Positions 1-7,638 of a stretch of DNA of 64,000 nucleotides are shown one piece after another. Below the pieces are notes generated by a model, which saw only the letters and a list, made by a program, of their open reading frames with translations, had not been told where the DNA came from and did not search any database. This DNA comes from MED-G78 sp964546275 (GTDB lineage Bacteria > Pseudomonadota > Gammaproteobacteria > Magnimaribacterales > D2472): the NCBI GenBank assembly GCA_964546275.1, contig CAZJJG010000001.1:1-64000 (forward strand), in the 5' to 3' direction. Made by a program: the position numbers and the translations under genes. Numbering within the stretch: position 1 is the stretch's first letter; every line of letters begins with the position of its first letter.

Positions 1-1564
1 GGATCCAAATATTTATTGTATTGGGGAAGTTGATAGAAATTTAATTACCAATGTTATGCCTTCATGGACTGTAGCCTCCTTCTTAACAACGATTTCAGGC
101 AGGGGAGTTGCTCAGGGATCAGTTAATATTCAAGGCCTATCTAGTAGAACTAGAGAAGTTGTAATGCATGAGTTAGGTCATTCACATGGTTTTATGGGTG
201 ACGAGTATGATTCTGGTGGAGAAAGAACATTCCCAGATTATTATGCAGACTTCCCTATGAATACAACTACTGTCAAAGATCCTGAATTAGCAAAGTGGAG
301 TCATCATATAGACGACTTTAATAATGTTCCTGGTGTAAATTACGATGTTTGTTATAACTACGCTGATGGGTCTATCTTTTATCGTGACGAGCTTACTTAT
401 GAGGAATGTGAGTGTTACATGAATCAATATCCTGATTCTGAAGAGTATCCAGGTACGAATGAAGATGATAGCTGTAAAACTAAAATAGGACTCTTAGAGG
501 GAACTTATTATGGTGAAATTGAAACCTATAGACCTAGATGGATAAGTGTCATGTGGTGTTGTTTCTTAGAGTATGGAAAAGTAAATATTGAAGGCTTTGC
601 TGTTGGCTCAATTATGAATCAAGGTTTTTCAAATTATAAAATTAACTCAGAGGAGGATCCATCCTATGTTCTCAACAACCCATCAGGCTTAGGAGAAACT
701 ATAACTTTTGAGATTGATGCAGTTTATGACGAAACTAAGTTAAAGCTTAAATGGTTAGTTGATGGGCAGGAACAGACAGAGTTAGAAAATAATCTTACCG
801 CAACTTTTAATAGACCAAGTGACAATAGGGCAGTCTCATACTCTTGGGTAGTTGAAGATTTAACTGGCTCTCTAATAGCTCCCAATGATCCAAATAACCC
901 TCTTGATTTTTATGAGTCATATTGGGAAAGAGAATATTATTATCAAAGTGATCCAGCTTTAACTCCATTAGCATCTCTCAATCCATATGTTGGCTCATGG
1001 AGTTGGTATAAAGACGGGGGATACTCGAGAGATGATACGGTTGATTCAAGTAATGAAGATCAATTTTTATATGGAGAACTCTGCTGTTCTATGGGCGCAT
1101 CATACAAAATAAATTGGTTCAATTATCAGAATTCATCAACAAGTCAATCAAATGATGATTCTAATAATAAATCTCAAACAGTGGTAAGAAGAACACCAAC
1201 TACTGACAAAATATCAAAGATCTTTAGCTTAAATTTAAGCTCTAATAATATAGAGATCAAAGAAATTAATAATGATTATCCTTTAAAAAGAGATATTAAA
1301 AGACCATTTATTAATAAATCCGATATCTATGCATTAAACTTTTTAAATGCTGATAAAGAGCTTATTTATCAAATTGGGATAAATGATCCTTTTAAAGCTG
1401 GAGCTCAACATATTGGATATGAGGATTATAAGGAGTATCAATTTGATGTACCTATTAATAACTTTAAAGTAGTAGTTCCTCAAGAGGTTGAAGCTAGCTA
1501 TATAGAACTTGTGAGGAGATCTCACGATAACAAGCTTATCGTTATGGACTTGTTGAGTATTTAG
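1..1564 (+). CDS. M64-type zinc metallopeptidase, 5' truncated
   Basis: The frame is open to the left edge (in-frame codons run from base 2), so the N-terminus, including any signal peptide, lies outside the window; the first internal ATG is at 56. The metallopeptidase motif HELGHSHGFMGDEY (from about base 167) gives an HExxH zinc site with a third ligand shortly after, typical of the IgA-peptidase M64 family. Cysteine-rich stretches follow, then a long C-terminal region without a recognised domain, partly Asn/Ser-rich. It is probably exported and degrades proteins outside the cytoplasm; substrate unknown. The next gene starts 37 bases downstream on the same strand. Confidence 0.75.
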   Translation, partial: DPNIYCIGEVDRNLITNVMPSWTVASFLTTISGRGVAQGSVNIQGLSSRTREVVMHELGHSHGFMGDEYDSGGERTFPDYYADFPMNTTTVKDPELAKWSHHIDDFNNVPGVNYDVCYNYADGSIFYRDELTYEECECYMNQYPDSEEYPGTNEDDSCKTKIGLLEGTYYGEIETYRPRWISVMWCCFLEYGKVNIEGFAVGSIMNQGFSNYKINSEEDPSYVLNNPSGLGETITFEIDAVYDETKLKLKWLVDGQEQTELENNLTATFNRPSDNRAVSYSWVVEDLTGSLIAPNDPNNPLDFYESYWEREYYYQSDPALTPLASLNPYVGSWSWYKDGGYSRDDTVDSSNEDQFLYGELCCSMGASYKINWFNYQNSSTSQSNDDSNNKSQTVVRRTPTTDKISKIFSLNLSSNNIEIKEINNDYPLKRDIKRPFINKSDIYALNFLNADKELIYQIGINDPFKAGAQHIGYEDYKEYQFDVPINNFKVVVPQEVEASYIELVRRSHDNKLIVMDLLSI

Positions 1565-1601
1565 TTTTTAATAAATAATTTTAATTATTTAACTCAATAC
1601 T

Positions 1602-2999
1602 ATGAAAAAAAAACCAAAAATTACTGAAGTTGTATTAAGAGATGGTCAGCAATCTCTTATAGCTACCAGAATGGTGATTGAGGATATGCTGCCAATTATT
1701 CCTAAAATAGATAAAGTAGGATTTTCGTCAGTAGAGGTTTGGGGCGGTGCTACCTATGATTGCTGCTTACGTTTTCTTAATGAAGATCCATGGGATCGTC
1801 TGAAGATTTTTAAAAAAAACTTTAAAAAAACTAAATTACAGATGTTAATTCGTGGTCAAAATATTGTTGGCTATAAAAAATTTGATGATACAGTTTTATC
1901 ACTATTTATTAAAAATGCATCTAAATCAGGCATTGATATATTCCGCACATTTGATTCACTTAATGATGTTACAAATATTGAATCCTCTATTAAGTTTATA
2001 AATAACAATAATAAACACTCGCAAGGTACTATCGCTTATACAACTAGCCCAAAACACACGAAAAATTATTGGTTAAATCTTGCTAAAGATATTGAAGATA
2101 TGGGCTCATCATCTCTAGCTATCAAAGATATGTCTGGTTTACTTAGACCTTATGCAGCTTTTGAGTTAATAACCCTGCTTAAAAAGAATCTAAAAATACC
2201 AATTTATTTACATACTCATGCAACAACTGGTTTAGCGGATGCTACTAATTTAAAAGCATACGAGGCAGGTATTGATAATATCGATACTTCTATTTCTTCA
2301 TTCAGTGGCACTTATGCACATACTGCGACAGAAAGCCTAATATCAATGATTTACAATGATAAAGATAATCCATATGACATGCGTCTTTTAAATGAAATAG
2401 CTGATTATTTCACTAGTATAAGAGTTAAGTATAGCGAGTATGAGGGCAGCTTAAAAAGCATCGACACAAAGATGCTTAACAATCAAGTTCCAGGTGGAAT
2501 GCTTAGCAATCTTGAGAATCAATTAAGGGACATGGGAATGGTTGATAAATTTGAAGAACTCATAAATGAAATACCTCAGATACGAAAAGATCTAGGCTAT
2601 ATTCCATTAGTTACTCCATCATCTCAAATTGTAGGAACTCAAGCTTTGCTTAATGTAAGAAATGGAAAAAGATATGAGACTTTAACAAATGAAATGATAG
2701 AGCTTGTTAATGGTAATTATGGAAAATTAACAGGAAAAGTTAGTAAAGAATTAAAGGATCGAGTAAAAGCCAATAATCATAAAAATGACAATGTATTATT
2801 AACGGTAGAAGATTACAGATCACTCTTCAAAGAAAAATGTAATGAAAATAACTTAAAAACTTTATACAAGAATGATAAGCATTTATTGAATTATATTTTC
2901 TATCCAGAAATAGCAATTAACTACTACAAAGAGCTAGAAAGAGCTGCAGAGTATGGACTATATGACCTACAAGAGGGCCTTGGAGTAATAATTGATTGA
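1602..2999 (+). CDS. oadA: Carboxyltransferase subunit of the OadA/PycB family, no biotin domain
   Basis: A 465-residue protein that starts directly in the TIM-barrel carboxyltransferase fold: LRDGQQSLIATRM near the N-terminus (family LRD metal-site motif), AIKDMSGLL (the lysine that is carbamylated in the family) and HTHATTG (metal histidines). The conserved PYC/OADA C-terminal part follows and the protein ends at about residue 465. Family members such as oxaloacetate decarboxylase alpha or pyruvate carboxylase subunit B usually continue into a biotinyl-lysine domain of the MKM type, which is absent. It resembles the transcarboxylase 5S arrangement, where biotin sits on another polypeptide. 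No biotin carboxylase, oadB or oadG lies nearby, so the exact reaction (oxaloacetate/pyruvate chemistry) is inferred from the family only. Confidence 0.8.
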   Translation: MKKKPKITEVVLRDGQQSLIATRMVIEDMLPIIPKIDKVGFSSVEVWGGATYDCCLRFLNEDPWDRLKIFKKNFKKTKLQMLIRGQNIVGYKKFDDTVLSLFIKNASKSGIDIFRTFDSLNDVTNIESSIKFINNNNKHSQGTIAYTTSPKHTKNYWLNLAKDIEDMGSSSLAIKDMSGLLRPYAAFELITLLKKNLKIPIYLHTHATTGLADATNLKAYEAGIDNIDTSISSFSGTYAHTATESLISMIYNDKDNPYDMRLLNEIADYFTSIRVKYSEYEGSLKSIDTKMLNNQVPGGMLSNLENQLRDMGMVDKFEELINEIPQIRKDLGYIPLVTPSSQIVGTQALLNVRNGKRYETLTNEMIELVNGNYGKLTGKVSKELKDRVKANNHKNDNVLLTVEDYRSLFKEKCNENNLKTLYKNDKHLLNYIFYPEIAINYYKELERAAEYGLYDLQEGLGVIID

Positions 3000-3034
3000 T
3001 CTAAGGAAATTAGCCTTATCTCAATAGTAAAAGC

Positions 3035-4348
3035 CTACTGACATGGAAAAAAGCTTTCTACTTGGTTTTTCATAAAGTATCTACTTCTAGGAAAATATTC
3101 ATCCATAACTTTCTTTGTATCAGATTGGTTCTCAACACTTTGAATAGAATTAGAAAAATCATCACTTGCAAGCATATGTCTAAATTGAATGATTGATACA
3201 TCTTCATCAAAGACACCATCTCCATCATCAGCCATAGGCAGCCAAGCATAGCCACATTCATTTGTAGCATTTCTTGGCCTATCTTCCAATCTGCTAACAA
3301 AGATTGTGAAATACCCATTTTTATCTAAAGGAATTTCTTCATCAAACAAACAATCATTAACTCTAGTATTTCCAAAACTTTGATTAGAACAAACAGACCA
3401 ATATCTAAGCTCACTTTCTTTATATATACCATTAGAGTTATATGTTTTGGGTGTAAGAGGGGCCTTGGCTTTAAGAAGAAGTACTTTGCCATATTTTCTA
3501 TTAACAATTGTTCTTAAATAGTGGTTATCTAGGTTAGGAAAAAAACCACCAGTACTTCTAGGAGCTTCATTATTAAACTCTCCTGTATATATCCCAATAA
3601 GACTCTGTCTATCCATTTGTATATACCATTCTGGTGGATTTTTTGCAGGCCAAGTCTCAGGTTTATCAGGCTGGGATGCTAGTTCTCTATACTTCATTGG
3701 AGGAATTCCTGCTGCATCAAGAGTGATAGCTAAGTTTTGGGACGCATTTAAAATCTTACAAGCATCATTGCCTGAATATGTTTTTCCATCTTGAACAACC
3801 TTTAATTGGGGTAAATCGACGCCTCCAAGTGGTCCAGTTTCATTATCAGGTAAATACACTCTATATATGATTAATTGCTGATTTGGGCCATAAAAAGGAG
3901 CGTTAAGAGTGTTATTTGATGATATTTTAGATATTTTTCCTGTTTCTCTATCAGTAACTGGTGAGTTATTTAAAACTTGTATTTTATAAGCTCTATTATT
4001 ATCAAGACGACTATTTGAATTTATAAATGGATTGATTGATTTTATCTCTGGCTCAATTAAATAATCAGCAAGAGATTCTAAAGGTCTTCCACGACCATCA
4101 TAACTAATAATTGACATGTACCTAGCTAAAGGGAAATTGCCATCTAAATAAAGCTCAGTATCCGAAGGCATTGTAAATGTAGCTGCCCAATAAAATACAT
4201 TAGCATCTGGATAAGCAAGATTTATATAAGGATCTGCACTATGTGGACCTCTAGACCAGAAACAATCCTTTGGGCCAGGAACACCAATGTCTGAACTAAA
4301 TACTGGAATTGCGAATAAGAGTACTAAAAGGATATGTATATGTTTCAT
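3035..4348 (-). CDS. Secreted protein of unknown function (437 aa)
   Basis: The first 18 residues form a clear signal peptide (MKH, hydrophobic core, PVFSS). The mature protein starts GPKDCFWSRGPHSADPY and has a conserved-looking N-terminal segment (YPDANVFYWAATF, PLARYMSIISYDGRG) that I associate with uncharacterised exported proteins of marine and actinobacterial genomes, but I cannot name a family with confidence. A second conserved-looking block near residue 330 has ELRYWSVCSNQ and, further on, ECGYAWLP. Six or so cysteines suggest a folded periplasmic or outer-surface protein. It is convergent with the carboxyltransferase gene, with 35 bases between the stops. No enzyme motif was recognised. 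Confidence 0.7.
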   Translation of the reverse strand: MKHIHILLVLLFAIPVFSSDIGVPGPKDCFWSRGPHSADPYINLAYPDANVFYWAATFTMPSDTELYLDGNFPLARYMSIISYDGRGRPLESLADYLIEPEIKSINPFINSNSRLDNNRAYKIQVLNNSPVTDRETGKISKISSNNTLNAPFYGPNQQLIIYRVYLPDNETGPLGGVDLPQLKVVQDGKTYSGNDACKILNASQNLAITLDAAGIPPMKYRELASQPDKPETWPAKNPPEWYIQMDRQSLIGIYTGEFNNEAPRSTGGFFPNLDNHYLRTIVNRKYGKVLLLKAKAPLTPKTYNSNGIYKESELRYWSVCSNQSFGNTRVNDCLFDEEIPLDKNGYFTIFVSRLEDRPRNATNECGYAWLPMADDGDGVFDEDVSIIQFRHMLASDDFSNSIQSVENQSDTKKVMDEYFPRSRYFMKNQVESFFPCQ

Positions 4349-4552
4349 ATAATTATATTAATTTAATAACAAATTATTACACAAACATGAAAATCTTACA
4401 TCTTAAGCGCTAAGCACTATACTAAACATGTATTATTTAACATAATATATATTATGCGAAGTTATATCAATTATTATGGATATTTATAGTATATCTTCCC
4501 TATCATGAGTTAACCGTTGAACAGTTAAGCTTCTAGGGGTACTTTATAAAGA

Positions 4553-4582
4553 TATAAGGAGCTCTGTTATGAGCTCCTTATA
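4553..4582 (-). terminator. Hairpin downstream of the TonB receptor gene
   Basis: A perfect 12-bp inverted repeat (TATAAGGAGCTC at 4553-4564, its complement at 4571-4582) encloses a 6-base loop. It begins 22 bases after the TonB receptor stop (minus strand). No long U-tract follows on the minus strand, so termination could be helped by other factors. The rest of the 256-base gap (4349-4604) is AT-rich and holds a weak inverted repeat (TTAAC/GTTAA around 4509-4527) but no ORF or RNA I can support. Confidence 0.6.
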
Positions 4583-4604
4583 ATTATACTTTTCAGTCTA
4601 AGGC

Positions 4605-6773
4605 CTAAAAGGTTAGATTGAATTTAATACCAACATTTCTTCCAGGTAATGGAACTGGACCTTTAACAAATGATGAATGATTTCTAGCAACATCATCAAG
4701 CAAATTATTAGCAAATAAAGTAACTTTCATTCTACTTTTATCATTAACACTAAATGTTTTTGTTACTCTGGTGTCTAGCATACGATACGTATCAGTAGCT
4801 GTCTCACCTTCTGCAAAATCATTCTGTCTTTCAACACTTTTCAGATTAATTTTAAAAACAGTATCATTTTGTTTATAAGATAAGGTATATACATTCCTTG
4901 CTGGATTAATTCTCGGAACATTATGTCCGTCAGCAAATTCAGCATTAACTTGATCTCTTCCAAATGAGTAAGTTAAATCTCCAGATGCAAGATTTACAGT
5001 TCTTCCAAATTCTAGTTCATAACCAATAAATTCTGCATTTTCTTGAACATAAAAGGAATGAATTAAATCTGCATGATCATCATGGTCATCTCCGTGATCA
5101 TCCCCATGGTCATCATCTCCTTGATCATCTCCATGATCTTCATCATGATCATCATCTCCATGTTCATCATCTTCATCCATTAAGGTAATGTAGTTATCAA
5201 CTTTGTTTATATAAAAACTTGCATAACCATAGAAGTCTCCATTGTCATAATCAAAAGTAACGTCAAAATTATTTGATGTTTCACTTTTTAAATTAGGGTT
5301 GCCAACTTCAAGTCTTCCAGTAGCTAAATGAGGTCCATTCATAAAGAGCTCAATAACTGAAGGTAGTCTCTCAACACTTGCAAAGCCAAAATCTACATCT
5401 AAGCTATCACCTAAGCTTTTGCCTAAAGTTACAGCAAAACTGTTAGTTGTATCATCAATATTGTAATAGTCCATATCTCCATGATCTTCATCCGTTACGC
5501 TTCCTGATCTATCAATTTGATCCATTCTGAAACCAAAATCGACGTTATACATTCCTATATCTTTACTCATGAAATATCCAAGTGTGAATTCTTCACTGGT
5601 AGCAGGATTCATAAAAGCTTCTTCACCAATAATTGAAGAATCTTCATCAAGAACATTAAATACGATTTTTTGAGTAATATTGTCGTTAGAAAGATCAAAA
5701 ATTGCACCATATTCAGTAGATGAACTCATGAATTTTGTAGGTTCATGCTCTTCCTCTTCACCTTCATGCTCTTCTTCATCATGATCTTCTTCAGCATGGT
5801 CCTCAGTAAGGATGTAATCCGAATCACGAAATGTAAAATCAACTGAATTCACTAACTCGCCACTCATGTTTAATGAACCTTTTATAGTAAAGCTATCAGA
5901 GTCTGTAGTTGAAAAAATTCTTTCCTCTTCATGCTCTTCCTCTTCACCCTCTTCATCCTCATGCTCTTCTCCATGAAATGGAATACCGTAAACGCTTTCA
6001 AGGCTATCAATTGAAAATCCTAAGTAGCCCCAGTCTCCAGCTTTTGAAATACCAAATTTTGTTGCTTCTGTTTGATAATCAGAGTTATTAACAAAACCTA
6101 GATTTTCCTCTTCATGCTCTTCCTCTTCCCCTTCATGCTCTTCTTCTTCATGAAGAATGGCTCCATTTGGGATATCAAAGCTACCTAATTCAATTTTTGA
6201 ATAACCAAAATTTACGTTAAAGCCGCCAACATTATCTTTAAAATTAAAGTTTTGAGCAGTACCATTATTAACAGATTGCTTTTCATAACCTGCAGAAAAC
6301 TCTGATCCAGCAAAATCCATTTCTGCGATACTATCATCAACTACATTGATAATTCCACCTATTGAACCATTTGCATAAAGTAAAGAAGATGGGCCTTTAA
6401 CAATCTCAATTTGTTGAACATTATTTAAGTCAAGATCGTTTAAATGATCTGCGCCAAGACTTGACACATCTCGATTTACCATACCATTTGTAAGAATTTT
6501 AACCCTTGGACCAGACATACCTCTAATAATTGGCTGGCCAACAGCAGAACCATAATCTGCTATAGATACTCCCAGGTAACTGTCAATTGCCTCACCCAGA
6601 CTAGTTGATGCACCATCAGTTATATCTTCGCCATCTATTACGTATAGAGGATTATTTATTTCACTTGATTCAAGTAATGAGGATGTAACTACAACCTCTT
6701 CCATTCCATCAGCGATTATATTATTTATTAGTAGAGCACTGATAATCAAAAGTGCCAAATGATAGTTTTTCAT
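4605..6773 (-). CDS. znuD: TonB-dependent outer-membrane receptor, ZnuD-like, with His/acid-rich loops
   Basis: A 722-residue TonB-dependent receptor: signal peptide (about 1-21), TonB-box-like EEVVVTSS, plug domain with VGQPIIRGMSGPRVKIL and EIVKGPSSLLYANGSIGGIINV, then a beta-barrel ending in phenylalanine (KFNLTF), the usual outer-membrane assembly signal. The plug closely resembles Neisseria ZnuD, a zinc/haem receptor. Four inserted segments at about residues 206-222, 267-283, 323-343 and 529-566 are made almost only of His, Glu, Asp and Gly, the expected composition of metal-capturing extracellular loops. Zinc is the most likely ligand; nickel, copper or another divalent ion is possible. 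The start has a strong GGGAGG ribosome site. The gene after it (upstream on the minus strand) encodes a small putative zinc chaperone 45 bases away. Confidence 0.88.
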   Translation of the reverse strand: MKNYHLALLIISALLINNIIADGMEEVVVTSSLLESSEINNPLYVIDGEDITDGASTSLGEAIDSYLGVSIADYGSAVGQPIIRGMSGPRVKILTNGMVNRDVSSLGADHLNDLDLNNVQQIEIVKGPSSLLYANGSIGGIINVVDDSIAEMDFAGSEFSAGYEKQSVNNGTAQNFNFKDNVGGFNVNFGYSKIELGSFDIPNGAILHEEEEHEGEEEEHEEENLGFVNNSDYQTEATKFGISKAGDWGYLGFSIDSLESVYGIPFHGEEHEDEEGEEEEHEEERIFSTTDSDSFTIKGSLNMSGELVNSVDFTFRDSDYILTEDHAEEDHDEEEHEGEEEEHEPTKFMSSSTEYGAIFDLSNDNITQKIVFNVLDEDSSIIGEEAFMNPATSEEFTLGYFMSKDIGMYNVDFGFRMDQIDRSGSVTDEDHGDMDYYNIDDTTNSFAVTLGKSLGDSLDVDFGFASVERLPSVIELFMNGPHLATGRLEVGNPNLKSETSNNFDVTFDYDNGDFYGYASFYINKVDNYITLMDEDDEHGDDDHDEDHGDDQGDDDHGDDHGDDHDDHADLIHSFYVQENAEFIGYELEFGRTVNLASGDLTYSFGRDQVNAEFADGHNVPRINPARNVYTLSYKQNDTVFKINLKSVERQNDFAEGETATDTYRMLDTRVTKTFSVNDKSRMKVTLFANNLLDDVARNHSSFVKGPVPLPGRNVGIKFNLTF
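5747..6155 (-). repeat. Recurring low-complexity blocks encoding His/Glu loops
   Basis: Three blocks inside the receptor gene (about 5747-5790, 5924-5973 and 6105-6150) share near-identical DNA built on TTCATGCTCTTCCTCTTC (plus-strand reading), each encoding a HE/EE/GE-rich loop of the barrel. A fourth, Asp/His-rich tract at about 5080-5180 is built from ATGATC/CATGGTCATC-like units. The similarity of the DNA, not only of the protein, suggests slippage or recombination between loops. Confidence 0.75.
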
Positions 6774-6818
6774 GAAAACCTCCCATCAAAAAAATTAAAA
6801 TTTAAAAATTGTAAAAAA

Positions 6819-7091
6819 TTAAATCTTTGGAGGTGCTCTTGAGTTGTAACTCTTAGGAGTTTTGGAAAAAAATTGTTGTTTTATCTGTTCTTTAAGAACT
6901 GATAAGAATGAAACATGCAATAAACTAACTTTAGATATAGAGGTGTCATACACCTCATTTTCACAAAATTGACATTCAACTTCGGCAACATCATGTGAAG
7001 AAAGATCATGATTCAGAGGATCTAATGATGCAGTGACTGCAAACAGCACTCCCGCTAAAACGAATAGATATTTTTTGTTAGACAAATTCAC
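6819..7091 (-). CDS. Small exported protein, putative zinc chaperone partner of the receptor
   Basis: A 90-residue protein with an N-terminal hydrophobic segment (KKYLFVLAGVLFAVTA) followed by histidines and a CxxC pair (HDLSSHDVAEVECQFC) and ending in SRAPP. Small gammaproteobacterial proteins with a His-rich stretch, a CxxC motif and a terminal RAPP tail are found beside zinc-uptake genes and are annotated as zinc chaperones; I place this one there by motif and position, not by alignment. The start is GTG at 7091 with no visible Shine-Dalgarno sequence, so the N-terminus is uncertain. It probably forms a transcription unit with the TonB receptor (45-base gap). An AT-rich 12-bp palindrome (7106-7117) lies just upstream and could be an operator. 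Confidence 0.6.
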   Translation of the reverse strand: MNLSNKKYLFVLAGVLFAVTASLDPLNHDLSSHDVAEVECQFCENEVYDTSISKVSLLHVSFLSVLKEQIKQQFFSKTPKSYNSRAPPKI

Positions 7092-7242
7092 AATGCGTAT
7101 ATTGCATAAAATTTTATAAGTTTACAAGAACAAATAAAAAATATTTATATAATTAAGACATAAAGCTTATCTAATAATTTTAATAAGATATGGTATAAAT
7201 GAAAGTGTTAAAAAATTAATTTTTATTAAAAAGGAGAGAAAT

Positions 7243-7623
7243 ATGACTGAATATCAAGTATTAAATTTAATGCAAGTTGGCTTCATCCAAAATGCAATGT
7301 ATTTTGTAGGAATGGTTCTTATGACATGGTTAGCCTTTAGAATGGCTAATAATGTAAGAAATGCACCAGATGCAAATATGGTTGGAAAAGTATTTACATC
7401 TGTATTTTGCTTATTTGTTGCAGCATTTATGTTTCAAGTAAATCAGATTGGAGGAGCCATTTTAAGCTCTAATGTAGATCTATTAGTTGCGATGGGAGCT
7501 GAATCTGGAGAAAGGATGTCAGCATATATGGATGCACCACTTATTGTTGGCGGTACCGGACAGACAGTATTTGTTTTGTTTGTTCTAGTTTTTCAACTAG
7601 CGCTAGTTTGGGGCAAAAAATAG
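7243..7623 (+). CDS. Small multi-span membrane protein, paralogue of the gene at 18242-18649
   Basis: A 126-residue protein with about three hydrophobic segments (near residues 15-35, 48-66 and 102-122), a basic patch after the first (WLAFRMANNVRNA) and a short charged tail (VWGKK). It aligns without gaps over about 60 residues with the product of the minus-strand gene at 18242-18649: the shared pattern is W..F R..NN..NA....M..KV.T..FCL.VA.F. No known family was recognised. It has a good ribosome site (GGAG, 8 bases before ATG), a TG-extended -10 candidate (TGGTATAAA at 7191-7199) and its own terminator, so it looks like a single-gene, possibly well-expressed unit. Confidence 0.8.
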   Translation: MTEYQVLNLMQVGFIQNAMYFVGMVLMTWLAFRMANNVRNAPDANMVGKVFTSVFCLFVAAFMFQVNQIGGAILSSNVDLLVAMGAESGERMSAYMDAPLIVGGTGQTVFVLFVLVFQLALVWGKK

Positions 7624-7638
7624 TCTTGTAAATTATAC

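Noticed and set aside
5080..6155. CRISPR-like short repeats
   Set aside because: The repeats are in frame, encode His/Glu/Asp-rich loops of the TonB receptor, lack regular spacers, and no cas gene is present.
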